64,000 nt of DNA, taken from NCBI GenBank assembly GCA_035934385.1, contig DASYXY010000066.1:1-64000 (forward strand), in the 5' to 3' direction. The notes beneath the pieces are model-generated. The model worked only from the letters and a program-made list of their open reading frames with translations. It was not told where the DNA came from and ran no database searches. The translations under genes and the position numbers were made by a program. This document shows positions 8,842-17,301 of this stretch, one piece after another (position 1 is the first letter of the stretch; each line of letters starts with the position of its first letter). Source of the DNA: CF-118 sp035934385 (GTDB taxonomy: Bacteria > Chloroflexota > Dormibacteria > Dormibacterales > Dormibacteraceae).

Positions 8842-9384
8842 CTAGCGGTCCGCCTCGGCCGGCAGGTCGAAGTTGATCTCGTAGACGCCGCCCGCCAGGC
8901 GTGCCTGGTGAATCCAGCCCATCTTGCGTAGAAGCCCGAGCATCTGCTGGTTCTCGGGCAGGACGATCAGCGAGAACGTCTTGATCCCGTGCTCGCGCGC
9001 CACCTTGGCGAGGATCGTCAGCAGCGCGCTGCCCAGACCGCGGCGCTGAAACTCGTCGACGACCGCGACGGCGGTCTCGGCCACGTCGGTGCCGGAAGCA
9101 CGGTCGTAGCGCGCCACGCCGACGATCCGCTCCCTCCCGTTGGGTCTGTTCATCGTCGCAACGATCGCGAAGCGGTCGTTGTAGTCGACCACCGCGAGGC
9201 GGTGGGCCAGCGCGTCGGGCATCCGCTTCAGCGGCGTGAAGAAGCGGAAGTACACGGTGCGCTCGGACATTGCCGCCACGGCCTCGTGCAGAAGCGGCTC
9301 GTCAGAGGGCTCGATGGGGCGGACGAGAACCTTCGTACCGTCCTTCAGCTCGAGCGAACGGGGTGCGAATCCGGCTACAGCCAC
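8842..9384 (-). CDS. GNAT acetyltransferase similar to the GNAT domain of Pat proteins
   Basis: 180 residues when started at the GTG at 9384. This start keeps the whole domain, beginning LELKDGTKVLVRPIEPSDE, and avoids running into the divergent gene at 9412. Acetyl-CoA motif: VVDEFQRRGLGSALLTIL. The N-terminal segment is alike in pattern to the GNAT half of the 28145-30838 protein (LVLKDGSTVAVRPVEAHDE), which points to protein lysine acetylation rather than antibiotic or small-molecule acetylation. No Shine-Dalgarno is visible. A TACCTT hexamer 8 nt upstream could be a -10 element for a leaderless message. Confidence 0.85.
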   Translation of the reverse strand: MAVAGFAPRSLELKDGTKVLVRPIEPSDEPLLHEAVAAMSERTVYFRFFTPLKRMPDALAHRLAVVDYNDRFAIVATMNRPNGRERIVGVARYDRASGTDVAETAVAVVDEFQRRGLGSALLTILAKVAREHGIKTFSLIVLPENQQMLGLLRKMGWIHQARLAGGVYEINFDLPAEADR

Positions 9385-9411
9385 GGTTCGTAAAGGTAAC
9401 CTTCCGCGGGA

Positions 9412-10539
9412 ATGAGACGGAACCTGGCCGTCGCCGCCGCCGCTGCGGCGGCCGGTGTGAGCGCGGCCTACAGCCTGTGGTTGTGGTTCTCGAGCTACAT
9501 GAGCGACAACTTCCACAACGATTTCACTTTCTACTACGCGGCTGCGCGCCTCGGATTGGCGCATGGGTGGAGTCACCTGTACGACCTCCGCCTGCAGCAG
9601 GAGCAGCTCGACGCGATCGGCTCGCACATCACGATCGCGCAGCTCGCGCGATACGTCAGCCCGCCGCCGCTGGCGTGGCTCGTGACACCGCTGACCGTGC
9701 TCCCGTACCAGGTCGCTTACTGGATTTGGAGCGCGCTGCTCGTCGGTGCGCTGGTGCTCGCATGGCGCCTCGCGGCGCCGGGCGCCGGGCGGGCGCGAGT
9801 GATCTTTCTTGTCGCGGCCGTCGGCTGGCTGCCCATCATCTACGGGCTGCAGCTGGGACAGCCGGCCCTGCTGGTGGCGGCCGGTGTGGCCGCGTGCTGC
9901 GCGCTGCTGCAGCGAGGGCGGGACATCGAAGCGGGAGCAGTGCTCGCCGTCCTGGTGCTCAAGCCTCAGCTCGCGCTGCTTGTGCCGGTGGTGCTCCTGG
10001 TGAGTGGAAGGTGGCGCGCGTTTGCGTCGGCGGTCGTAGTCCTCGCGGTCATCACTGCCGCGTCATTGGTCGCGCTCGGACCGTCGGGCACCACCGACTA
10101 CCTGGACCGGCTCAACTTCGCTGCCACAGTGCCGGAGAACCAGGCCCAGACGCTCGCAGCCTGGATCCACAACCTCGCCATCACGCGGGCCGCACAAGGC
10201 TTGATCGCGGTGTGGACGCTTGGGGTCGCCTGCCGCCTGCACCGCCATGGGCCGGCCGTGGTGCTGGCGGTCGCGCTCCTCGGCGGGCTCGCGGCAAGCC
10301 CGTACGTCCACTTCGACGACCTCGCGATGCTGGGTCTGGCTTGCCTCCTCTTCCTCAGCGCGACGCGCGACCGCTGGGTGATGGTCTACGCCTTCGCGCT
10401 GTTCGTCGCCGCCGAAGGGTTCCCGGTGTGGCAGGCGGGACCGGTGCTCGCGGGCGAGCTGGTGGCTTTGCTTCTGCTCTCCGTGCCGTTGCCGGCCGGC
10501 GCGCCTACCTTCGAGCCGGCACGCCCGCGGCCGGGATAG
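9412..10539 (+). CDS. GT87 (DUF2029) polyprenyl-phosphate-sugar glycosyltransferase
   Basis: 375-residue GT-C membrane glycosyltransferase with about nine hydrophobic helices. The family's first-loop motif NDFTFYYAAARLGLAHG contains the likely catalytic Asp, followed by YVSPPPLAWLVTPL. Members such as mycobacterial PimE and AftC transfer pentose or mannose from polyprenyl-phosphate donors to envelope glycolipids; substrate here is unknown. The leader is 27 bp from the divergent GNAT gene, with TAACCT 9 nt before the ATG. The 3' end overlaps the convergent ABC gene by 35 bp. Confidence 0.88.
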   Translation: MRRNLAVAAAAAAAGVSAAYSLWLWFSSYMSDNFHNDFTFYYAAARLGLAHGWSHLYDLRLQQEQLDAIGSHITIAQLARYVSPPPLAWLVTPLTVLPYQVAYWIWSALLVGALVLAWRLAAPGAGRARVIFLVAAVGWLPIIYGLQLGQPALLVAAGVAACCALLQRGRDIEAGAVLAVLVLKPQLALLVPVVLLVSGRWRAFASAVVVLAVITAASLVALGPSGTTDYLDRLNFAATVPENQAQTLAAWIHNLAITRAAQGLIAVWTLGVACRLHRHGPAVVLAVALLGGLAASPYVHFDDLAMLGLACLLFLSATRDRWVMVYAFALFVAAEGFPVWQAGPVLAGELVALLLLSVPLPAGAPTFEPARPRPG

Positions 10540-12523
10540 GCGCCTCGCCGTCGGCGCTTGCGTCCCAGGCGCTGGTGAACTGGCTGTGGTAGAGGTCGTA
10601 GTAGAAACCTTCGAGCGCCAGCAGCTCCTCATGGCTGCCCTGCTCCACGATCCGGCCGCCGTCCATGACCACGATCAAGTCGGCGTTGCGGATGGTCGAG
10701 AGCCTGTGCGCAATGACGAAGCTGGTGCGGCCCAGCCGCAGCCGGGCCATCGCGGCCTGGATCAGGACCTCGGTCCGCGTGTCGACGCTGCTGGTCGCCT
10801 CGTCGAGGATGAGGATCGTCGGGTCGGCGAGGAACGCACGTGCGATGGTCAGCATCTGCCGCTGTCCTGAGGACAGGTCGGAGGCGTCGTCGTCGAGCAC
10901 GGTGTCGTAGCCGCGCGGCAGCGTCCTCACGAATTCATCGACGTGCGCCGCCTGGGCCGCCGCGATGATCTCCTCCTCCGTCGCGCCCTCCTTCCCGTAA
11001 GCGATGTTGTCGCGAATCGTGCCCGCGAACAGCCACGTGTCCTGGAGGACCATGCCGAACACACGCCTGACGTCGTCGCGAGACGCGTCTTTCGTATCGA
11101 CGCTGTCCAGGAAGATGCGCCCGCCGTCTATCTCGTAGAAGCGCATGAGGAGGTTGACGATCGTGGTCTTGCCGGCTCCAGTGGGCCCCACGATTGCGAT
11201 GGTCTGGCCGGGGCGGACCTCGAGGTCGAACATCTCGATCAGAGGCTTTTCGGGCAGATACCTGAACGCCACCTTCTCCAGCGAAACGCGCCCCGAAACT
11301 TCGCCCAGCTCGACACCGGGCTCCCGGTCGGGCGATTCATCCTCGGCTTCGAGCAGCTCGAACACCCGCTCCGCCGAGGAAAGGCCCGACTGCAGCAGGT
11401 TCATCTGCGCCGCGATCTGGGTCAGCGGCATCGTGAACTGGCGTGAGTACTGGATGAAAGCCTGCACGTCGCCCAGGGACATCGTCCCAGTGGCGACCCT
11501 GTAGCCGCCGATCACTGCGATCGCGACGTAGTTCAGGTTGGCGAGGAACTGAAGCGCGGGCTGGATGATGCCGGACAGGAACTGGGCCATGAAGCTCGAC
11601 TCGTAGAGCCTGCCGTTGTGCCTGTCGAACTCTTCCAGGGCCCGGCTCCTCTGCCCGAACACCTGGACCAGCGCATGCCCTGTGTGCATCTCCTCGACAT
11701 GGCCGTTCAGCGTCCCGGTCCATTTCCACTGCTCCGCGAACTGTTTCTGCGACCTGCGCGCGATCAGCACAGTCACAACCACGGACAGAGGCACGGTGAC
11801 CAGCGAGATCAACGCCAGGAGCCAGCTGATCCAGAACATCATCGCAAGCACGCCGATCACGGTGAGGACCGATGTCAGGATCTGGCTCAGCCCTTGCTGG
11901 AGCGTCGTGGTCACGTTGTCGATGTCGTTGGTGACGCGGCTGAGGATGTCGCCGTGGGAATGGCTGTCGAAGTACTTCAGGGGCAGCCGCCCGAGCTTGG
12001 CCTCGACATCGCGCCGCATCCGGTACACGGTCCGCTGGGCGACGCCGGCCATGATGTAGCCCTGGGCCCAGGTGAACAGCGACGACACCAGGTAGACGAG
12101 CACGGCCAGCATCAGGACCTCGCCCAGCAGCGTGAAGTCGATGCCCTTGCCCGGTGTCACGTCCATGCCCGAGAGCGTCTGGGCAAGCTGGCCCTGGCCG
12201 TGCAGCCGCAGCAATTCGACGGCCTGTGCCTTGGTCAGGCCGGCCGGCAGCATCTTGCCCACGACGCCGTTGAAGATGATGTCGGTGGCCCTGCCGATGA
12301 TCTTCGGGCCGATCACCGCGAACGCCACGCTGGCGGAACCGATGAGCGCGACGGTCACGATCAGGTGCAGCTCCGGGCGCAAGCGCCCCAGCAAGCGGCG
12401 CAGAGTGAGGCCCACGTTCTTGGTCTTGCCCGCCGGCGGGCCGCCCATCCCCATCCAGCCCATCTGACGGTTGGAACCGCCGGCGGCTGCGCCGCGCATG
12501 CCGCCCGCGCCTCGGTTGATCAT
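10505..12523 (-). CDS. ABC exporter half-transporter, catalytically complete partner
   Basis: 672-residue ABCB-type protein: Gly/Met-rich N-terminus, six TM helices (about 50-375) with a long periplasmic-type loop between TM1 and TM2, and an NBD. Walker A GPTGAGKTT (446-454), Walker B LILDE with catalytic E575, H-loop H606 (IAHRLST). The signature is LSSGQ (550-554), not LSGGQ. The start ATG overlaps the upstream stop by 4 bp. Together with the 12520-14256 product it forms a heterodimer: this subunit gives the competent Walker B/His for the consensus site and a deviant signature for the degenerate site. Substrate unknown; MarR control suggests drug or metabolite efflux. Confidence 0.93.
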   Translation of the reverse strand: MINRGAGGMRGAAAGGSNRQMGWMGMGGPPAGKTKNVGLTLRRLLGRLRPELHLIVTVALIGSASVAFAVIGPKIIGRATDIIFNGVVGKMLPAGLTKAQAVELLRLHGQGQLAQTLSGMDVTPGKGIDFTLLGEVLMLAVLVYLVSSLFTWAQGYIMAGVAQRTVYRMRRDVEAKLGRLPLKYFDSHSHGDILSRVTNDIDNVTTTLQQGLSQILTSVLTVIGVLAMMFWISWLLALISLVTVPLSVVVTVLIARRSQKQFAEQWKWTGTLNGHVEEMHTGHALVQVFGQRSRALEEFDRHNGRLYESSFMAQFLSGIIQPALQFLANLNYVAIAVIGGYRVATGTMSLGDVQAFIQYSRQFTMPLTQIAAQMNLLQSGLSSAERVFELLEAEDESPDREPGVELGEVSGRVSLEKVAFRYLPEKPLIEMFDLEVRPGQTIAIVGPTGAGKTTIVNLLMRFYEIDGGRIFLDSVDTKDASRDDVRRVFGMVLQDTWLFAGTIRDNIAYGKEGATEEEIIAAAQAAHVDEFVRTLPRGYDTVLDDDASDLSSGQRQMLTIARAFLADPTILILDEATSSVDTRTEVLIQAAMARLRLGRTSFVIAHRLSTIRNADLIVVMDGGRIVEQGSHEELLALEGFYYDLYHSQFTSAWDASADGEAPIPAAGVPARR

Positions 12524-14256
12524 GCGACCACCGCCTCGCCCAGCTGCGAATCGACGATCTCGCGATAGGGCTCGCTCGTGCTCATGAGCTCGGTGTGCGT
12601 CCCTATGCCTGCGACGCGCCCGTGGTCGAGCACGATGATCCGGTCGGCCTGCATGATCGTGCTGACTCGCTGCGCGACGATGAGCACCATCGCACTCAAG
12701 GTCTCCGAGCGCAGGGCGGCGCGCAGGCGCGAGTCGGTGCCCGCGTCCAGGGCCGAGAAGCAATCGTCGAACAGGTAGATCGCGGGCCGCTTGACGATCG
12801 CGCGTGCGATGGCCAGGCGCTGGCGCTGTCCGCCTGACACGTTGGTACCACCCTGGTCGATGGTGGCCTCCAGGCCGCCCTCCATCTCGCGCACGAAGTC
12901 CTCCGCCTGGGCCACTCCGAGCGCATGCCACAGCTCGTCGTCGGTGGCGTCCTCGTTGCCGAAGCGCAGGTTGCTCGCGACCGTGCCCCTGAACAGGTAG
13001 GCCCGCTGCGGCACCAGCCCGATCGTCGACCACAGCCTTTCCTGGGACTGGCGGCGGACGTCGACGCCGTCGACCAGCAGCCGCCCCTCGCTCACGTCAA
13101 AGAACCGAGGGATGAGGTTGAGGAGGGTCGTCTTGCCTGAGCCTGTGCCGCCGATCACGGCCACTGTCTCGCCGGGCCGGAGCTGGAATGAGACGTCCTC
13201 CAGGACCGGGTGTTCGCCGCCGGGATAGCCGAAGGTCACGCGCTCGAAATCAACGCGACCGGTCGAGGCCGTCGGGTCGTCGGGGCTGGCCGGATCCCCG
13301 ATCGATGGGACGGTCGTGACAACCTCCAGGATGCGGGCCGCGCTCGCCTCTGCGCGGGGCACGAGGATGACCATGGCCACCGCCATCAGCACCGAGAAGA
13401 GGATCTGCATCACGTACATCAGGAAGGCGGTGACGTTGCCGATGGGCATCTGCCCGCTGTTCACGAGCTGGCCGCCGAACCACAGGACAGCGACCGTCGT
13501 GAGGTTCATCACCGCGAGCAGGGCTGGGAACGCGACGACGAAGATTCGGTTCACGCTCAGGGCGGTGGCCGTGAGGTCCGCGTTTGCCTCGTCGAATCGG
13601 CGCTGCTCGGATTGCGTGCGGCGGAATGCGCGGATGACGCGCACGCCCATGATCTGCTCGCGCATGACCTGGTTGATCCGGTCGATCTTGCCCTGCATCG
13701 ACCGGAACAGCGGCACGCCCCTGATGAACATGAAGGCCATGATCGCGGCGATGATCGGCACCACCACGATCAGCAGCGCCGAGAGGGTCACGTTCTCGCG
13801 CAAGGCCATGATCACGCCCCCGACGGCCATGATCGGGGCAGCGACCATCAAGGTCAGCGCAATCTGCATGAAGAGCTGGACCTGCTGGACGTCGTTGGTG
13901 TTGCGGGTGATGAGCGACGCCGTGCCCAGCCGGTTCATCTCCCTGGAAGAGAACAGCTGCACCCGACCGAACACCGCTGCGCGCAGGTCGCGGCCCACGC
14001 CCATCGCCGCTCGCGAGGCCCAGTAGACCGCGATGATCGCGATGACGCCCAGGACCAGAGTGACCGCCAGCATGACCCCGCCGGTGCGCCAGATGTAGGG
14101 GACATCTCCCTTCGCGACGCCGTTGTTGATGATGTCGGCGTTCAGGTTCGGCAGGTACAGGTTGGCGATCGACTGGACGAGCACCAGGACGACGACGATC
14201 GCGACCTCGCGCACGTACGGACGCAGGAACGCCCGGAGCAGGCGGATCAGCATCAT
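12520..14256 (-). CDS. ABC exporter half-transporter, degenerate-site partner
   Basis: 578 residues with six TM helices then an NBD. Walker A GGTGSGKTT (369-377), signature VSGGQ (473-477). The catalytic glutamate after Walker B is Asp (FDD, D498) and the H-loop His is Gln (VAQR, Q529). These are the changes known for the degenerate subunit of heterodimeric exporters such as TM287/288 and BmrCD. The first ATG overlaps the marR stop by 4 bp, which selects this start over a 34-residue longer frame. Order marR, degenerate half, complete half with two 4-bp overlaps implies one mRNA. Confidence 0.93.
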   Translation of the reverse strand: MMLIRLLRAFLRPYVREVAIVVVLVLVQSIANLYLPNLNADIINNGVAKGDVPYIWRTGGVMLAVTLVLGVIAIIAVYWASRAAMGVGRDLRAAVFGRVQLFSSREMNRLGTASLITRNTNDVQQVQLFMQIALTLMVAAPIMAVGGVIMALRENVTLSALLIVVVPIIAAIMAFMFIRGVPLFRSMQGKIDRINQVMREQIMGVRVIRAFRRTQSEQRRFDEANADLTATALSVNRIFVVAFPALLAVMNLTTVAVLWFGGQLVNSGQMPIGNVTAFLMYVMQILFSVLMAVAMVILVPRAEASAARILEVVTTVPSIGDPASPDDPTASTGRVDFERVTFGYPGGEHPVLEDVSFQLRPGETVAVIGGTGSGKTTLLNLIPRFFDVSEGRLLVDGVDVRRQSQERLWSTIGLVPQRAYLFRGTVASNLRFGNEDATDDELWHALGVAQAEDFVREMEGGLEATIDQGGTNVSGGQRQRLAIARAIVKRPAIYLFDDCFSALDAGTDSRLRAALRSETLSAMVLIVAQRVSTIMQADRIIVLDHGRVAGIGTHTELMSTSEPYREIVDSQLGEAVVA

Positions 14257-14717
14257 GCGTTCAAGCTCCGCGCGTTCTTCAGCAACTTGCGTAGCAGCAA
14301 CTGGAGTTGCTCCAACTCCGGCGTCGTGAAGCCGTCGAGAAGGCCCTTCTCCGCCCACCGGAACTCCGGCACCAGCCTGGGGAGCACGCGCTTGCCGCGC
14401 GGGCCAAGCTCCACCACCACCAGCCTCCTGTCATCGGGACTGGCGCGCCGCACAATGAGCTGCTTGCGCTCGAGCCGGTCGAGCAGCCTGGTCATGCCCG
14501 CGGCGTCGGTGCCGAGGCGGGCGGCCATCTTGATCGGGCTCGGCTCTTTGACCAGTCGCGACAGCAGGAGCAGCGCCGCCTGCTGGGAAGTGATGCCGTG
14601 GCTCTCGAAACGCCTGTCCAGCGCAGTGCGCAGCTCCCGGCCGAGATGGAACAGCAGTGTTGACACCGCTTGTTCGTCTCGAACCTCGACCGGCTCGGCT
14701 TCCTGCACCCCAACCAT
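14253..14717 (-). CDS. MarR family transcriptional regulator of the ABC exporter operon
   Basis: 154-residue winged-helix repressor. The DNA-recognition region runs from SPIKMAARLGTDAAGMTRLLDRLERKQLIVRR and is followed by the wing ASPDDRRLVVVELGPRGK. First gene of the operon with the two exporter halves. A consensus promoter with two inverted repeats lies immediately upstream (14731-14764), so autorepression relieved by a ligand of this protein is the natural model. The ATG at 14717 has no convincing Shine-Dalgarno sequence. Confidence 0.92.
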   Translation of the reverse strand: MVGVQEAEPVEVRDEQAVSTLLFHLGRELRTALDRRFESHGITSQQAALLLLSRLVKEPSPIKMAARLGTDAAGMTRLLDRLERKQLIVRRASPDDRRLVVVELGPRGKRVLPRLVPEFRWAEKGLLDGFTTPELEQLQLLLRKLLKNARSLNA

Positions 14718-14730
14718 CTGAACGCCGCTC

Positions 14731-14764
14731 AGTTTAGTTGTCTAGACAGTAATTGTCAAGACAG
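14731..14764 (-). promoter_or_regulatory. marR promoter with two TGTCNNGACA operators
   Basis: On the minus strand a perfect -35 TTGACA (14759-14754) is separated by exactly 17 bp from TAAACT (14736-14731). Two inverted repeats sit on it: TGTCTAGACA at 14739-14748, a perfect palindrome in the spacer, and TGTCAAGACA at 14754-14763 covering the -35. Centres are 15 bp apart. MarR dimers bind sites of this size, so bound repressor would block RNA polymerase directly. The expected transcript start lies only about 7 nt before the marR ATG. Confidence 0.82.
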
Positions 14765-15562
14765 TCAGTTGCCGCCGTGCCTCCCCTTGCCATTGACGAA
14801 CTCGCGAGCGCCGGCCTGCGACTCACCCGAATTGACGACCTTCACACCTCCGTCGTACTCGGCTTTGATCGCCCGCGCAAGGCTCAGCGACCACTGCGAC
14901 CTCGCGCTGCGCCGGTCCGCCCTGACCGCACCTTGCGGATGCCGGGCGATGTCTTTCGCGATCGCCCTCGCTTCCTCGAGCGCTTGCCCGGTCTCGACGA
15001 GCCGCTGCACCAGGCCGATCTGCAAGGCCTCGGCGGCAGTCACAGGCCGCCCGGTGAGGATCATGTCGAGCGCGCGCCCTTCGCCGATCAGGCGGGGCAG
15101 GCGGATCGTCCCCAGGTCGATCAGCGGCACACCGAACCGGCGGTTGAACACGCCGAGGGTGGCGCCACGCCCGGCCACTCGAAGGTCGCACCACAGCGCG
15201 AGCTCGAGGCCACCGGCGACTGCGTAGCCCTCGATCGCGGCGATCACCGGCTTGTCGAGCTGCATGCGGGTCGGGCCCATCGGGCCCTCGCCCTTCGCGC
15301 CGAGCCGCGTGGCCCGTCCCTGCGCCACCTCTTTCAGGTCAAAGCCGGCGCAGAAGTTGCCCTGTGCCCCGGTGAGGACCGCCACCGCAAGCGAGTCGTC
15401 GGTGTCGAATCGCTTGAAGCACGCGACGAGCTCTACGGCGGTCGCGGAGTTGACCGCGTTGCGGGCGCCGGGCCGGTTGATGGTTACGACGGCGACAGGG
15501 CCGTCGACCTCGAACCGTGTGTTCAGGAGCTGGGCCTTACGGGCGATCCCCAGGCTCCGCAT
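14765..15562 (-). CDS. Crotonase family enoyl-CoA hydratase/isomerase-like protein
   Basis: 265 residues. Oxyanion-hole blocks FCAGFDLKE (70-78) and YAVAGGLELALWCD (113-126) are present and the first catalytic Glu is kept (E120). The second Glu position is Asn (N140, in GVFNRRFGVPLIDLGT), a pattern common to a subgroup of crotonase-like proteins whose reaction is not standard hydration. The ATG lies 26 bp inside the end of the upstream pruA gene, so both are probably co-transcribed. Substrate unknown. Confidence 0.88.
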   Translation of the reverse strand: MRSLGIARKAQLLNTRFEVDGPVAVVTINRPGARNAVNSATAVELVACFKRFDTDDSLAVAVLTGAQGNFCAGFDLKEVAQGRATRLGAKGEGPMGPTRMQLDKPVIAAIEGYAVAGGLELALWCDLRVAGRGATLGVFNRRFGVPLIDLGTIRLPRLIGEGRALDMILTGRPVTAAEALQIGLVQRLVETGQALEEARAIAKDIARHPQGAVRADRRSARSQWSLSLARAIKAEYDGGVKVVNSGESQAGAREFVNGKGRHGGN

Positions 15563-17186
15563 CCATGAAGGGGTACCGGTGATCCGTCGGCGGCGAGTAG
15601 GTCTCCTTGATCACGCGCGGGCTCGTCCACCGGATCAGGTTCAGGAACGACCCCGCCTTGTCATTCGTGCCGGACGCTCGCGCGCCGCCAAACGGCTGCT
15701 GGCCGACGACCGCGCCGGTGGGCTTGTCGTTGATGTAGAAGTTGCCGGCCGCGTTGACCAACGTCTCCGACGCCGTACGGATCGCGTCGCGGTCGCGCGC
15801 GAACACCGCTCCGGTCAGCCCGTAAGGGCTCGTGCGGTCGCACATCTCGAGCGTCTCTTCGAACTTCCCGTCTGGGTACGGATAGACGGTGAGAATCGGG
15901 CCGAACAGCTCTTCCTTCAAGAGCCTGAAGTCGGGATCTGTCGTCTCGATAACCGTCGGCCGCACGAACCACCCGACCGAGTCGTCGCCTCGGCCGCCGG
16001 CCACGACCTTCGCTGCGTCGCTCTTCTTCGCGAAATCGATGGCGGCCATGTGCTTCGCGTAAGCCTTGCCGTCGATGACGGCGCCCATGAAGTTGCGGAA
16101 GTCCGCAACATCGCCCTGCGGGATGGCTTCGACGAGGTCGGCCATCTCAGAGCGCATGTGCTTCCACATCGACTGCGGGATGTACGCGCGCGACGCGGCC
16201 GAGCACTTCTGGCCCTGGTACTCGAACGCGCCCCGCACGAGCGCCGTGCGCAAGGCGGTCACATCCGCGGACTCGTGGGCGACGACGAAGTCCTTGCCAC
16301 CGGTCTCGCCCACCAGGCGCGGGTACGTGCGGTACTTGTCGATGTTCTCACCCACGGTCTTCCACATGTGCTGGAACACCTCGGTCGAGCCCGTGAAGTG
16401 AATCCCCGCCAGGTCGGGATGGTGCAGCACCCGCTCGGAGATCTCCGACGGGCTGCCGCTGACCATGTTGATCACACCCGGCGGAAGCCCGGCCTCTGCG
16501 AAGAGCTCCATCAGGAAATGCGAAACGAGCAGCGTCTGAGTCGCGGGCTTGAACACGACGGTGTTGCCCATCAACATCGGCGCGGCCGGCAGGTTCGCCG
16601 CTATCGACGTGAAGTTGAACGGGCTCACCGCGAAGACGAAGCCCTCGAGTGGTCGGAACTCAAAACGATTCCACGCGGTCGCGTCGTTGAACGGCTGCTG
16701 GCGCAGCAGCTGATCGCCGAAGTAGGCGTTGAAGCGCCAGAAGTCGATGCTCTCGCAGGCCGAGTCGATCTCCGCCTGGTGCACGGTCTTCGACTGCCCG
16801 AGCATCGTCGCGGCGTTGATGGTGTCGCGCCACGGGCCCGCGAGCAGCGACGCCGCGCGCAGCATGACCGCGGCCCGCTCGTGGTACGCGGTGGCCGCCC
16901 ACATGCGCCGAGCCTTGAGCGCCGAGTTGATGGCGTCGTCGAAGTCCTTCACCACCCCGACTGCGTAGCGGCCGATGCTCAGCTCTTTGCGGTGCGGCGC
17001 ACGCAGGTCGCCCTTGCCGTTGCCAGCGCGGTGCTCGCCGCCGATGGTCATCGGGATCTCGGTTCGGGCGTCCGTGAGCTCGGCCAACCGGCCCTTCAGG
17101 CTCTTGCGATGGGGATCGCCCGGCGCGTAAGGGCGGACCGGTTCATTGGTCGGACGCGGAACTTCGAAATGCCCGTCGGCGGTCAT
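15537..17186 (-). CDS. pruA: L-glutamate gamma-semialdehyde (1-pyrroline-5-carboxylate) dehydrogenase
   Basis: 549-residue NAD-dependent aldehyde dehydrogenase converting glutamate semialdehyde to glutamate in proline breakdown. Oxyanion Asn N191 (SPFNFT), cofactor Lys K213 (FKPA), general base E294 (GETGGK) and catalytic C328 (GQKCSA) are all visible. The length, N-terminal NEPVRPYAPG, and FEYQGQKCSAASR block match the monofunctional ALDH4A1-type enzyme. No proline dehydrogenase gene is adjacent. TATTCT lies 6 nt before the ATG with no Shine-Dalgarno, so the message is probably leaderless. Confidence 0.95.
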   Translation of the reverse strand: MTADGHFEVPRPTNEPVRPYAPGDPHRKSLKGRLAELTDARTEIPMTIGGEHRAGNGKGDLRAPHRKELSIGRYAVGVVKDFDDAINSALKARRMWAATAYHERAAVMLRAASLLAGPWRDTINAATMLGQSKTVHQAEIDSACESIDFWRFNAYFGDQLLRQQPFNDATAWNRFEFRPLEGFVFAVSPFNFTSIAANLPAAPMLMGNTVVFKPATQTLLVSHFLMELFAEAGLPPGVINMVSGSPSEISERVLHHPDLAGIHFTGSTEVFQHMWKTVGENIDKYRTYPRLVGETGGKDFVVAHESADVTALRTALVRGAFEYQGQKCSAASRAYIPQSMWKHMRSEMADLVEAIPQGDVADFRNFMGAVIDGKAYAKHMAAIDFAKKSDAAKVVAGGRGDDSVGWFVRPTVIETTDPDFRLLKEELFGPILTVYPYPDGKFEETLEMCDRTSPYGLTGAVFARDRDAIRTASETLVNAAGNFYINDKPTGAVVGQQPFGGARASGTNDKAGSFLNLIRWTSPRVIKETYSPPTDHRYPFMDAEPGDRP

Positions 17187-17301
17187 ATATCAAGAATAAA
17201 CGGGGTCCCCGCGAGCTCGCGGCGCAGCCTCGGAGCTCGTGGGGTGAAAGGGTAACCCCAGGCCGTATCGAAAGAAGAACCCGCCGTCCAGGGAGGCTTT
17301 C
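17187..17301. promoter_or_regulatory. Divergent pruA / nucleotidyltransferase promoter region
   Basis: 115-bp spacer. On the minus strand TATTCT at 17198-17193 is 6 nt from the pruA ATG. A perfect 14-bp palindrome CCGCGAGCTCGCGG at 17209-17222 could be an operator serving either side. On the plus strand GGGAGG at 17291-17296 is a Shine-Dalgarno sequence 5 nt before the GTG at 17302. Confidence 0.5.

Noticed and set aside
13210..14721. 503-codon plus-strand frame opposite the ABC exporter and marR
   Set aside because: His/Asp-rich shadow of transmembrane codons; the minus strand has Walker and HTH motifs.
15252..17255. 667-codon plus-strand open frame opposite pruA
   Set aside because: Arg/His/Asp-rich nonsense composition, antisense to a full, motif-complete pruA; long antisense frames are expected at this GC content.
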